Positions 9,981 to 19,937 of a stretch of 64,000 nucleotides of DNA are shown in pieces; positions within the stretch are counted from its first letter, which is position 1; every line of letters starts with the position of its first letter. The notes beneath the pieces are model-generated. The model was not told where the DNA came from. It was given only the letters and a program-made list of their open reading frames with translations, and did no database searches. Position numbers and translations under genes: made by a program. The DNA is from Picocystis sp. L7 (Eukaryota > Chlorophyta > Picocystophyceae > Picocystales > Picocystaceae). Location of the stretch: assembly GCA_020975725.1 (NCBI GenBank), contig QXJR01000028.1:62001-126000 (forward strand), in the 5' to 3' direction.

Positions 9981-12050
9981 CCAAAAAAAGTGGCACAGGG
10001 GTGGGTAAGAGGGTACAACAAAGGCCTTCCTAGCTGGATTCCCGTTCGAATGCTCCTGATATTTTGTACACATCGATAATGAGCTCCTAGTAGTAGTATG
10101 ACGGAATTTCGTTTGCAAAGAAGTCGTACATGTGCCTGTAGCCCCTTGGGTGTCGACCCTGAAAATGGACCCCGAAACCAGTAAATTGGCCACATAACCT
10201 GAATCGACACATACCCACGTAGAACGCAACCTACATCACTTTTGATGCTGTAATTTTGTAAGCATATTCTTATTCATTCTTTTACACCCTCTGCAAAAAA
10301 TCAGGGCGTAAAACGGCCAGATCAGCGCTCGAGACCATCAGATTTGTCTGCTGGTGGGGCTGTCCTACATATTCCATGAGTCCGGCAGGACCAAACATTG
10401 GTCTCCACCGACCCATTTTGGCTTGAAATCGTCTCAAACTTTGTATCATTGCTGTAATAGATGTTTGTACAAACTGGACAAAGTTTCACGGCCATGCATG
10501 ATGTCAATGGGGAATGGCGGAAAGACTCGGTGCTGTGTTATAATATTAGTAAAAAATACCCACATTTTGGCTGGATCTAAACATCCCCACTTCTCGTTCC
10601 CTCTAGTACTTTGTTCGTCCACCCTTGGATTGTATGACCTCCTGAAGTCGACGTGCCATACTTTCCAAGAGGGCCTTGCCCATACCGGCCTGTGAGAGCT
10701 CGAACCAAGCCGCTTTGGCTGCCTCGACGAGCCCCTCAAGGGTGGTAGGCTTCATGGTGGCCAGCTTCCCATCCAACAAAGCCCATGCATTCTCTATCGG
10801 ACTGAGATCGGGACTAAGAGGGGGCCAGTCGAGGACCACTCTGACGTTCTCACGCAAACTCATTTGGCCTAGAACCTCCAATGTGTCCTTGCTTCGATGA
10901 GCTCCGTCACCGTCTTGTTGGAACGTCCACTTCCTCTTTTTGAAAATCCGTTTCCCCTCATGGAAAAGCCAAGGGAGCACGTCTTTTCTATATTCCTCGC
11001 TTCCAACACCTTTGGCTCGCCTCTTGGTGCCATCCATGTACCGGCTCTTCCTTCCTGTGGTGCCCGTGACAAGTAGAAGCCGGGTGAACCCATGCAACGT
11101 GATCCCACCATACACTTTGATTCGCGGTGGGTCCTTCGTGTATTCCACGGTGGGGGAAACCCCACGAGGTACCATGGTGGTGGAAGCTCCTTTATGCTTC
11201 GCCACTCCAAGATAGATTTGGTGGGCGTCCGTGAACATCCACCTCGAAAAGTCATCGCCCAGGTGCTCGAGTGCAAAAGCCAACCTCTTTTCCTTGTGGG
11301 AGAACGTCAACCTTTGCACTAGCTTTTGCCTACGGGCTCGGATGCCCACGTCCTTGGTGATTCGATGGAGGGTTCTCAAGGATATCTTCTTGCCAAATTG
11401 GGCGTGCCAAGCGGTTTGGATATCCGCGCAAGAGGTGGGCTGCCCTTTCACGGCCGCCTCACGGACGAATTTGTCCAACCATGCCTCGTACTCCGTGGCG
11501 TAGCCCACGCTATGCCTCTCTCTCTTGGGCTTTGAGATTTTGGGCACCGTCGCCACCCATGCTCGTATTGTGGTGGGTGACCGTTTCATGACCTCGGCTG
11601 TGGCTGTCACATTTTGATGCAACATCTCGAACACCACTTGGGTGGCTTTTCTGGCCGCCTCCCGCTTCATGGCAAGTGTGGGTGTTTCCTTGCCTCGCGC
11701 AACCATCGCCGCAATCCGTGATACCTCACTCGTACCACAGAGAGTTTCGTCGTTCCTCTTTCGATTGGTGTGCTGGACGTGGTGATCGCCCCCTCTCCTG
11801 TCCTTCTGTACCCTCCTAAAAACACCCCTCTTTCACAGGCAGAGGCACCCTGGATAGGGGATTCGAGGCTAACCCTGTCCTTCTACGAGGAACTGCCCTT
11901 CGGCCTTTCCTTCACGTGTTCCTCATGCACCGGGCCTGCTTCCATCGGAATATCAAGATCTGATTCCCCGTCGTTCGTACGTGGCGATCGATGACGTGCG
12001 CCGGTTGAATACCCCTCCCAGTTTTACCCACCCCTATGCCACTTTTTGGG
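9981..12050 (-). mobile_element. Tc1/mariner-like DNA transposon, copy 1
   Basis: About 2,070 bp with terminal inverted repeats of about 30 bp; the shared core is AAAAAGTGGCAYAGGGG followed by TGGGTAARA. One transposase gene lies inside on the minus strand. TA dinucleotides lie inside both terminal repeats rather than cleanly outside, so the exact transposition boundary is uncertain. Confidence 0.8.
10603..11706 (-). CDS. Tc1/mariner/IS630-type transposase, copy 1
   Basis: 367 residues. The N-terminal 130 residues form helix-turn-helix-like DNA-binding modules (AEVMKRSPTTIRAWV; KKISLRTLHRITKDVGI). A DDE/RNase H-fold catalytic region follows with WMFTDAHQ, FQQDGDGAHRS and WPPLSPDLSPIENAW. By hand count 39 residues separate the second Asp from the final Glu (DD39E), longer than the usual 34 of Tc1 and like the spacing of plant mariners, which end in Asp. 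All three catalytic acids are present and the frame is intact, so it looks functional. It would cut and paste DNA bounded by the element's inverted repeats. Confidence 0.92.
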   Translation of the reverse strand: MVARGKETPTLAMKREAARKATQVVFEMLHQNVTATAEVMKRSPTTIRAWVATVPKISKPKRERHSVGYATEYEAWLDKFVREAAVKGQPTSCADIQTAWHAQFGKKISLRTLHRITKDVGIRARRQKLVQRLTFSHKEKRLAFALEHLGDDFSRWMFTDAHQIYLGVAKHKGASTTMVPRGVSPTVEYTKDPPRIKVYGGITLHGFTRLLLVTGTTGRKSRYMDGTKRRAKGVGSEEYRKDVLPWLFHEGKRIFKKRKWTFQQDGDGAHRSKDTLEVLGQMSLRENVRVVLDWPPLSPDLSPIENAWALLDGKLATMKPTTLEGLVEAAKAAWFELSQAGMGKALLESMARRLQEVIQSKGGRTKY

Positions 12051-12790
12051 CGTGTGAGTCCGAGAGGGTCACGTGCCGCCTCGTGGTCCATTCCGCACGT
12101 GCTTGGCCTCCCTCAGCATGATTTTCGATGCTCTTTCCGGTGGTGTGGGTCTCGCGTGCAGGATTCACGCCCCTGACATCGAACTCGTGCGGGTTCACTC
12201 TCGCGACTTTTGAAACCCAGGCCAATTTGGGCTGTTTGGGACCACAGATGGGAATGCGTCGGAGGACGCCCATCACGCCGATTGAGTGCGCTTCTCTTCT
12301 CTCGTCCGTGAAACCGCTTCCGCTCTTTCTTTGAGGACTTGTTTCGCCCCCTTCCCGGGCGTGGTTGGGGAGATGTGATCCAAATCTGCCCTTTGCGCCG
12401 GTCAGGCGGACCTTGTTCGAGGTGCATGCCTATTTCGGTCTCTAAAATCGCGCACAGGCCGTTTCAGAGCATGCCAAGGACACCATTCAAAAGAACGCAA
12501 CAAGAGCTTTCGAACGAGAGTACTTACAAGTCAATCTAACACGTCATTGCGAAGATACAGAGGTTTGAAGTCGAACTCGTCGACCGCTAGTAGATGGGAC
12601 CCCAACGGACCCACGCGCCTGCCCACACGGGAAGGCTCCGAGGCGTGCAGGGAAGATCGTTTCGGGACATGTGTCATCGATCGAAAAGATGCACCGTAAA
12701 ACGTACAACAACTTGGATCGAAGACTCTGAGCCTGGATCGGCCGTCCCCGGCCAAGGCGGTGGGAAACGCAGAAGTACCTCCACAGCCCA
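12051..12790. repeat. Array spacer S, copy 2
   Basis: Identical to 9241-9980. It separates the right end of transposon copy 1 from the left end of copy 2; the ends face each other across it. Confidence 0.85.
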
Positions 12791-14860
12791 CCAAAAAAAG
12801 TGGCACAGGGGTGGGTAAGAGGGTACAACAAAGGCCTTCCTAGCTGGATTCCCGTTCGAATGCTCCTGATATTTTGTACACATCGATAATGAGCTCCTAG
12901 TAGTAGTATGACGGAATTTCGTTTGCAAAGAAGTCGTACATGTGCCTGTAGCCCCTTGGGTGTCGACCCTGAAAATGGACCCCGAAACCAGTAAATTGGC
13001 CACATAACCTGAATCGACACATACCCACGTAGAACGCAACCTACATCACTTTTGATGCTGTAATTTTGTAAGCATATTCTTATTCATTCTTTTACACCCT
13101 CTGCAAAAAATCAGGGCGTAAAACGGCCAGATCAGCGCTCGAGACCATCAGATTTGTCTGCTGGTGGGGCTGTCCTACATATTCCATGAGTCCGGCAGGA
13201 CCAAACATTGGTCTCCACCGACCCATTTTGGCTTGAAATCGTCTCAAACTTTGTATCATTGCTGTAATAGATGTTTGTACAAACTGGACAAAGTTTCACG
13301 GCCATGCATGATGTCAATGGGGAATGGCGGAAAGACTCGGTGCTGTGTTATAATATTAGTAAAAAATACCCACATTTTGGCTGGATCTAAACATCCCCAC
13401 TTCTCGTTCCCTCTAGTACTTTGTTCGTCCACCCTTGGATTGTATGACCTCCTGAAGTCGACGTGCCATACTTTCCAAGAGGGCCTTGCCCATACCGGCC
13501 TGTGAGAGCTCGAACCAAGCCGCTTTGGCTGCCTCGACGAGCCCCTCAAGGGTGGTAGGCTTCATGGTGGCCAGCTTCCCATCCAACAAAGCCCATGCAT
13601 TCTCTATCGGACTGAGATCGGGACTAAGAGGGGGCCAGTCGAGGACCACTCTGACGTTCTCACGCAAACTCATTTGGCCTAGAACCTCCAATGTGTCCTT
13701 GCTTCGATGAGCTCCGTCACCGTCTTGTTGGAACGTCCACTTCCTCTTTTTGAAAATCCGTTTCCCCTCATGGAAAAGCCAAGGGAGCACGTCTTTTCTA
13801 TATTCCTCGCTTCCAACACCTTTGGCTCGCCTCTTGGTGCCATCCATGTACCGGCTCTTCCTTCCTGTGGTGCCCGTGACAAGTAGAAGCCGGGTGAACC
13901 CATGCAACGTGATCCCACCATACACTTTGATTCGCGGTGGGTCCTTCGTGTATTCCACGGTGGGGGAAACCCCACGAGGTACCATGGTGGTGGAAGCTCC
14001 TTTATGCTTCGCCACTCCAAGATAGATTTGGTGGGCGTCCGTGAACATCCACCTCGAAAAGTCATCGCCCAGGTGCTCGAGTGCAAAAGCCAACCTCTTT
14101 TCCTTGTGGGAGAACGTCAACCTTTGCACTAGCTTTTGCCTACGGGCTCGGATGCCCACGTCCTTGGTGATTCGATGGAGGGTTCTCAAGGATATCTTCT
14201 TGCCAAATTGGGCGTGCCAAGCGGTTTGGATATCCGCGCAAGAGGTGGGCTGCCCTTTCACGGCCGCCTCACGGACGAATTTGTCCAACCATGCCTCGTA
14301 CTCCGTGGCGTAGCCCACGCTATGCCTCTCTCTCTTGGGCTTTGAGATTTTGGGCACCGTCGCCACCCATGCTCGTATTGTGGTGGGTGACCGTTTCATG
14401 ACCTCGGCTGTGGCTGTCACATTTTGATGCAACATCTCGAACACCACTTGGGTGGCTTTTCTGGCCGCCTCCCGCTTCATGGCAAGTGTGGGTGTTTCCT
14501 TGCCTCGCGCAACCATCGCCGCAATCCGTGATACCTCACTCGTACCACAGAGAGTTTCGTCGTTCCTCTTTCGATTGGTGTGCTGGACGTGGTGATCGCC
14601 CCCTCTCCTGTCCTTCTGTACCCTCCTAAAAACACCCCTCTTTCACAGGCAGAGGCACCCTGGATAGGGGATTCGAGGCTAACCCTGTCCTTCTACGAGG
14701 AACTGCCCTTCGGCCTTTCCTTCACGTGTTCCTCATGCACCGGGCCTGCTTCCATCGGAATATCAAGATCTGATTCCCCGTCGTTCGTACGTGGCGATCG
14801 ATGACGTGCGCCGGTTGAATACCCCTCCCAGTTTTACCCACCCCTATGCCACTTTTTGGG
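12791..14860 (-). mobile_element. Tc1/mariner-like DNA transposon, copy 2
   Basis: Same as copy 1, shifted by exactly 2,810 bp, with no difference that I can see. Identity over the transposon and the spacer means the unit was duplicated as a whole, very recently, rather than by two independent insertions. Confidence 0.8.
13413..14516 (-). CDS. Tc1/mariner/IS630-type transposase, copy 2
   Basis: 367 residues, identical to the copy encoded at 10603-11706, with the same DNA-binding region and catalytic acids. Both copies are intact, so either could supply transposase in cis. Confidence 0.92.
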   Translation of the reverse strand: MVARGKETPTLAMKREAARKATQVVFEMLHQNVTATAEVMKRSPTTIRAWVATVPKISKPKRERHSVGYATEYEAWLDKFVREAAVKGQPTSCADIQTAWHAQFGKKISLRTLHRITKDVGIRARRQKLVQRLTFSHKEKRLAFALEHLGDDFSRWMFTDAHQIYLGVAKHKGASTTMVPRGVSPTVEYTKDPPRIKVYGGITLHGFTRLLLVTGTTGRKSRYMDGTKRRAKGVGSEEYRKDVLPWLFHEGKRIFKKRKWTFQQDGDGAHRSKDTLEVLGQMSLRENVRVVLDWPPLSPDLSPIENAWALLDGKLATMKPTTLEGLVEAAKAAWFELSQAGMGKALLESMARRLQEVIQSKGGRTKY

Positions 14861-15600
14861 CGTGTGAGTCCGAGAGGGTCACGTGCCGCCTCGTGGTCCA
14901 TTCCGCACGTGCTTGGCCTCCCTCAGCATGATTTTCGATGCTCTTTCCGGTGGTGTGGGTCTCGCGTGCAGGATTCACGCCCCTGACATCGAACTCGTGC
15001 GGGTTCACTCTCGCGACTTTTGAAACCCAGGCCAATTTGGGCTGTTTGGGACCACAGATGGGAATGCGTCGGAGGACGCCCATCACGCCGATTGAGTGCG
15101 CTTCTCTTCTCTCGTCCGTGAAACCGCTTCCGCTCTTTCTTTGAGGACTTGTTTCGCCCCCTTCCCGGGCGTGGTTGGGGAGATGTGATCCAAATCTGCC
15201 CTTTGCGCCGGTCAGGCGGACCTTGTTCGAGGTGCATGCCTATTTCGGTCTCTAAAATCGCGCACAGGCCGTTTCAGAGCATGCCAAGGACACCATTCAA
15301 AAGAACGCAACAAGAGCTTTCGAACGAGAGTACTTACAAGTCAATCTAACACGTCATTGCGAAGATACAGAGGTTTGAAGTCGAACTCGTCGACCGCTAG
15401 TAGATGGGACCCCAACGGACCCACGCGCCTGCCCACACGGGAAGGCTCCGAGGCGTGCAGGGAAGATCGTTTCGGGACATGTGTCATCGATCGAAAAGAT
15501 GCACCGTAAAACGTACAACAACTTGGATCGAAGACTCTGAGCCTGGATCGGCCGTCCCCGGCCAAGGCGGTGGGAAACGCAGAAGTACCTCCACAGCCCA
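14861..15600. repeat. Array spacer S, copy 3
   Basis: Identical to 9241-9980 and 12051-12790. It is followed by a partial transposon end and then host DNA upstream of RRP6. Confidence 0.85.
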
Positions 15601-15623
15601 CCAAAAAAAGTGGCACAGGGGTG
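15601..15623 (+). repeat. Partial transposon end (right edge of array)
   Basis: 23 bases matching the left terminal repeat of the full copies (9981-10003). The match stops at GGGGTG, after which host sequence CTCCCCC follows. It mirrors the left edge, which stops at the same point of the repeat. Confidence 0.75.
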
Positions 15624-15672
15624 CTCCCCCCCTCGTGGGAACCCATCCGACCCTTCCCCGAAGGGGAAGCGC

Positions 15673-15705
15673 TGAACCCTAGATGAACCCTAGATGAACC
15701 CTAGG
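15673..15705 (+). repeat. Three tandem 11-bp repeats upstream of RRP6
   Basis: Three head-to-tail copies of TGAACCCTAGR, 69 bp before the RRP6 start codon. The AACCCTAG core resembles plant telo-box promoter elements (AAACCCTA); a regulatory role is inference only. Confidence 0.6.
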
Positions 15706-15773
15706 AAGGGTGCAGGGACCGCAAGGGAGGGTGTGAGGGACGGTGGGACACGCACACCGCGGTGAAGGTCGGC

Positions 15774-18296
15774 ATGGACGCACTGCACCAGGCGTGTTCT
15801 GCAGCCGCCAAGGACGCCTCGGAACTGCCAGGACCCAAGGATCTCTTCTACTACGCCAACTTCGAAAGATACGGCCACGGGGTGAAACGAGCGAGACATG
15901 CCGTGGCCGAAATGCTTTGCCAAGCGTGTGGAAGAGATTCCCACCCAGGCATGGACGTGGCGGAAGCACACGCCTGCGTGGTCGAAGTGATGGACGAAGC
16001 CGTGGACAACGTGGACCGATGGTTGGGGGAAGCAGAAGAAAGAGCGGAGAGAAAGACGGAAAAGAAGGAAAGCGAAGGGATCGAGACGATGATGGAGAGC
16101 TGGAACCAACCGACGGCGGCGGCCAAGACGGTGACGTTCCACGTCAAATCCCTGCAAAAACCGCAGGAAGGGTTCCAAGACAAACCAGACAATTCCAATC
16201 GATCCTTCAACCACAGAACCAGGGCCGAACTCGTCGGAGAGGTCGAAACCGACCCACGATTGAAGACGCTCCGAAAGAGGCTAGAAAAGGATCATATCAG
16301 CGTACATCCCCTGCAGGAAGAGCTGGATGGATTGAAGTGCCCCGCGTGGATGAGGACGAAGCGCCGACCAGTGCCGCCTCAACCCATGGAAAGCACGCCT
16401 CTCGTGTATGTCGACACTTTGGAAGGGCTTCAGCAGATGGCACAGAAACTGCAAAGAGAACGAGCCATCGCAGTCGATCTGGAAAATCACAGCTACCGCT
16501 CCTTCCACGGATTTGTGTGCTTGATGCAAATTTCAACCCGTAAAGAGGACTTCGTAATCGATACACTAGCACTCAGAGAGCACATAGGGGAAACGTTGGG
16601 GAAGATTTTTGCAGATGAATCCGTGGTGAAAGTTTTACATGGGGCTAACCACGATATCAAGTGGTTGCAAAGGGACTTTGGGGTCTATATTCTGAACCTG
16701 TTTGACACAGGTATTGCTGCCAAGGCTTTACAGTTGGGTGGAAACAGCCTGGCAAGCTTGTTGGAGGTATACTGCAATGTCAAAACAGACAAACGGCACC
16801 AGCTATCTGATTGGCGGATTCGCCCTCTTGACGACCACATGATGCAGTATGCTAGACAAGATACCCACTACTTGCTGTACATATTCGACCAGTTGCGCCA
16901 GGAACTGCTGGCGCAGGGTGAGCTTCCGGAAGGGCTTGCTCCTGCCTCGAACAACTCCGTCCCGGATAAAGCCCAAGACTCCCTTGGATTTGTTTTCGAT
17001 CGCTCAAGGCAATTGTGCATGTCACTATACGAGAAAGATCTTTTCAGCGATGAATCTTATCTCCAAGAGTATCAAAAGATCAGCGCCAAGCTTAACGCCC
17101 ACCAGTTGTCTGTGCTGGCGGCGCTGTTTGCGTGGCGCGACAAAACTGCTCGCCTTCTTGACGAGTCGAAGGGGTATGTCATGTCCAGGAGTTTACTGAC
17201 GCGTCTCTCCCAGGGCATGCCGACAACAGCAGCTCAGGTCAGGAAGCTGATTCGGGGTGCATCTGTTCTAGTGGAGAAACATGCAGCAGACATAGCTGAA
17301 CTTATCCGAAACGCAAAGGAGAGGGCGAAGATTCAACCAGAAAATCCGAGAGGGCTACAGAGTAGCTTCATGGATGTTGGTGAGACCGAGAGAAGCCATC
17401 AGAAGGCAACCGCTAAGGAAGCTGCAATAGCGAAGCATGGTACATCAACTGTAGAGGGACAAACCTGTACGCAAGGGCTTGAGAAGCGGCCTGGTAGCAA
17501 ATTTGCCGATCCTCCCTCAAACGCTAGCGATATGGAAGGTGCTGCCAAAGGACCAATTCTTGGCAATTCCGCGCAAGCAGTTGGTCGTTCTCCTTCGCCG
17601 CTCGCGGGTGCCCTGTTTGGGAAGCGCCCCCAACGGCAAGCCCCTTCAGAGAAGGATGAAGAAATAAACAGCAAGCATGCGAAATTGATGGCGTCAATGA
17701 AGATGTCATTCAAATCTATCCAGCTGAAGGAGCGTACCGCTCCTCCCAGCCCTGTCAGCATGCAAGACAAGCTTACATCACCGTCAGAAGAAATCAGGCA
17801 GGTGGTGGTTCCAGAAACGCGGGAAGCGGAGAAAGACGCAATAGCAAAGGACCAGGAGTCACCGGAAGAAGGAACCAACCAGAAATCTACTCCAGAGCTA
17901 GGAAACGACTTGCCGGCTGCTGAGGAAGCGCCTGACTTCCTCCCTCTGCCCATCTCACAGCAGTTCAAGAGCAAGAGGAAGAAACAGGACGGCGGTCGTG
18001 GACGGAAGGAGAAAGCAGGCAAGCCTCACGGAGCTCACTCTTCGGCCTTGGCTGCAGCCCGGACCACCCCATCGTATGACTATGCTGCAGCGAAGGCGGC
18101 TGCTCTGCCGTCCCCGGCTCCTCAGGAACCGAAAGAAAGCTTGGGAAAGGGCTCTGGGCAACGAAAGAAGTATAAAGGATTTGACGGTTTTTCCATCAAG
18201 GATCCTGAAGGTCTTCGTCCAGGTCCTCGTACTGCCGTTCAGCCTTCCCGAGGCAATCGCAGTGCCACATTTGGTGGACGACGAGAGAAGAAATAA
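15774..18296 (+). CDS. RRP6: RRP6/EXOSC10 nuclear exosome 3'-5' exoribonuclease
   Basis: 840 residues from the first in-frame ATG. Order: PMC2NT-like N-terminal region (about 1-90), DEDD-Y exonuclease (about 211-376) and HRDC domain (about 430-505), then a long low-complexity basic tail. The catalytic residues are all visible: AIAVDLE, HGANHDIKWL and YARQDTHYLL. RRP6 trims rRNA, snoRNA and aberrant transcripts in the nucleus as part of the exosome, helped by TRAMP. The upstream divergent gene encodes a TRAMP-like zinc-knuckle protein, so the pair is functionally coherent. The stop codon overlaps an AATAAA hexamer (18292-18297). The tail has Ala/Pro/Lys-rich stretches and no further domain I recognise. 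Confidence 0.94.
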   Translation: MDALHQACSAAAKDASELPGPKDLFYYANFERYGHGVKRARHAVAEMLCQACGRDSHPGMDVAEAHACVVEVMDEAVDNVDRWLGEAEERAERKTEKKESEGIETMMESWNQPTAAAKTVTFHVKSLQKPQEGFQDKPDNSNRSFNHRTRAELVGEVETDPRLKTLRKRLEKDHISVHPLQEELDGLKCPAWMRTKRRPVPPQPMESTPLVYVDTLEGLQQMAQKLQRERAIAVDLENHSYRSFHGFVCLMQISTRKEDFVIDTLALREHIGETLGKIFADESVVKVLHGANHDIKWLQRDFGVYILNLFDTGIAAKALQLGGNSLASLLEVYCNVKTDKRHQLSDWRIRPLDDHMMQYARQDTHYLLYIFDQLRQELLAQGELPEGLAPASNNSVPDKAQDSLGFVFDRSRQLCMSLYEKDLFSDESYLQEYQKISAKLNAHQLSVLAALFAWRDKTARLLDESKGYVMSRSLLTRLSQGMPTTAAQVRKLIRGASVLVEKHAADIAELIRNAKERAKIQPENPRGLQSSFMDVGETERSHQKATAKEAAIAKHGTSTVEGQTCTQGLEKRPGSKFADPPSNASDMEGAAKGPILGNSAQAVGRSPSPLAGALFGKRPQRQAPSEKDEEINSKHAKLMASMKMSFKSIQLKERTAPPSPVSMQDKLTSPSEEIRQVVVPETREAEKDAIAKDQESPEEGTNQKSTPELGNDLPAAEEAPDFLPLPISQQFKSKRKKQDGGRGRKEKAGKPHGAHSSALAAARTTPSYDYAAAKAAALPSPAPQEPKESLGKGSGQRKKYKGFDGFSIKDPEGLRPGPRTAVQPSRGNRSATFGGRREKK

Positions 18297-18648
18297 ACGG
18301 TCACCCCAGCCACTCCCCTTGCCTTGTGCAACACGTTCCCCGAAGCACAGCGAATTATGAACGGTCTTTTCGAGGTCGCAATCGCCTGGACTTTCCCCTA
18401 CTTTCACGTAGGATGTGCCCTTGATGCATCTCAGGTGGCTGTCCTAGGTGTCTACTTGTTGCCAGCGATGTCTGTCCTGCCTGTGAACCTGAGATTCGCT
18501 TTTCCAAAAGACCCCGGTGACCGACGATTCGGGGTGGTACAATCCTGCTGGTGTCGCACAAGTGTCGGCCTTGTGGAGTAGGATCTATTCGTTCGTGTCG
18601 ATCCACGCCGATCCTTGGCAGAGGTGGTGGCAATCGAAAGGTTCGAAG
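18297..18648. other. Intergenic between RRP6 and K+/H+ exchange-like gene
   Basis: 352 bp containing the RRP6 3' end and presumably the promoter of the next gene. No repeat or RNA gene seen. The frame of the next gene stays open back to 18517, so its N-terminus could be longer. Confidence 0.5.
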
Positions 18649-19503
18649 ATGCGTGTAGTGGTGTTCCCGTTGCTGCGACGCAACTGGGTGTTTCACACCG
18701 TGCCTTGCGTCCAGGCCGCCTCCAAATCCAACGGAGCAAGCGCGACAACTGCCAATGCAGGAGGTGCAGAGAAGCAGGGCTGGTCCGAAGCCGTCCAACA
18801 GAAGGTGAATCGCATGGCGCAGAACGAATGGCATCGCATGGAAAAAGCATCGAAGAGATCGCTTCGGGGTGTGACCTATCGCTTTGCGCAGTGGGTGCTG
18901 TCCAAGAGAGATCCCATGGCCACCTTTCTAGGTTCCATACCACAGGATACAGAACGATTGGAAGTCATCTTCCCAGGCGGAATACCGGAAAGGATGGTAC
19001 GACGCAGGCTGAGGATGCTGGCCACGCAACGGAGAAAAGAACTGAGGTCGCAGATGATGAAATGGTGGGGAGCTACGGCAGCATCCATACCGCTTTTCAT
19101 CCTGCCTGTCACCAATCTGCCCTTATATTGGGCCGTGTACCAGCTGCACATATCAAGGAAGGCAGTGAGAGGTGCGAAAAAGCTGGAGGATCTCATATTG
19201 GAATGGGAAAGGGAGAGGTGGGGGGAGGCAATACCGCTCGAACGACTCCCGCAGGCCAAGGAGGAAGCACGAAGGCTGGATGGGTCCCTTCAGTACAAGG
19301 CGTCCGAAGTTTTGACGGGGCTGGTGGATCTTAAAGCCAGACGAGAAATGGCGCTGAGCGACGCGGCAGTGTCTTCCATTGGGGAAGAATTCGGCGGAAA
19401 GGACGAACTCCTGGAACTTGTCCAGAGAACGCGTCGCTTGGGTTGGGCTCGAGACGTTCACGAGGCACCTGATTCGGCGTCTGGCTCTACGCCTGTCACC
19501 TGA
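18649..19503 (+). CDS. Mitochondrial K+/H+ exchange-related protein (Mit_KHE1 family)
   Basis: 284 residues from the ATG whose first residues, MRVVVFPLLRRNWVFH, fit the family's usual start. A Ser/Ala-rich segment follows, then a long basic helical part (VNRMAQNEWHRMEKASKRS), a region near residues 85-120 (MATFLGSIPQDTERLEVIFPG), and one hydrophobic stretch (about 140-168) containing PVTNLPLYW. Yeast and plant members are inner-membrane mitochondrial proteins linked to K+/H+ exchange and volume control; the biochemical activity is not firmly established. The PLYW-type motif after a proline-rich hydrophobic stretch is the best family marker. An upstream in-frame extension to 18517 is possible. 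Confidence 0.75.
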   Translation: MRVVVFPLLRRNWVFHTVPCVQAASKSNGASATTANAGGAEKQGWSEAVQQKVNRMAQNEWHRMEKASKRSLRGVTYRFAQWVLSKRDPMATFLGSIPQDTERLEVIFPGGIPERMVRRRLRMLATQRRKELRSQMMKWWGATAASIPLFILPVTNLPLYWAVYQLHISRKAVRGAKKLEDLILEWERERWGEAIPLERLPQAKEEARRLDGSLQYKASEVLTGLVDLKARREMALSDAAVSSIGEEFGGKDELLELVQRTRRLGWARDVHEAPDSASGSTPVT

Positions 19504-19937
19504 CTCAATCCTTCCATGCGATTTCGACGGTTTCAGGGTCGAATTCCTCCAATTTTGGCCACTTTCTGGTGATTGGCATCCCTATGGCAATACATCCTTG
19601 GCTTTGATGCATCATCCGTTCCATCCCCGTTTCGAACTGGAATTCCGATCTCGAGACCCGTAACCGTTCGAAACCTGGACACGGTTCAGGACACGTCCCC
19701 GGCAAACCCGATGCTCGCCCCTTTCAACCACCTCGCACCTCCCTTCGTGATTGGGCGTCGGATCCCCGATCATCGCCTTTGGAAAGGGAGGAAGGGCGCT
19801 CTTCGACATGGGACACGAACGTCCGAATCGGGTCCACTCGCTTCGCGGAGCGGAACTTCGCACGCTTCGTGCTACGCACACGCGATCGAGCATCCCTCGA
19901 ATCTGCGTGCAGGTGGTCCACACGTGAAGTGGAACCG
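19504..19937. other. Intergenic / 5' leader before HisRS
   Basis: 434 bp, CpG-rich. The HisRS frame is open back to 19779, but the ATG at 19938 gives a normal targeting peptide. No other feature seen. Confidence 0.45.

Larger units (their letters stand above)
9218..15623. mobile_element. Tandem Tc1/mariner-like transposon array
   Basis: A 6.4-kb block made of a 2,810-bp unit repeated twice plus a third copy of the spacer. The order is partial end, spacer, transposon, spacer, transposon, spacer, partial end. All repeats read as identical. The outer ends are inverted copies of CACCCCTATGCCACTTTTT (one differing base in the core) and are flanked by CTC on both sides (9216-9218, 15624-15626), a possible 3-bp target duplication. 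The array lies between two divergent host genes, 108 bp from one ATG and 150 bp from the other. Confidence 0.85.

Noticed and set aside
9218-15623. LTR-element interpretation of the array with the spacers as long direct terminal repeats
   Set aside because: No reverse transcriptase, gag or integrase is present; the only gene is a DDE transposase and the ends are inverted repeats.
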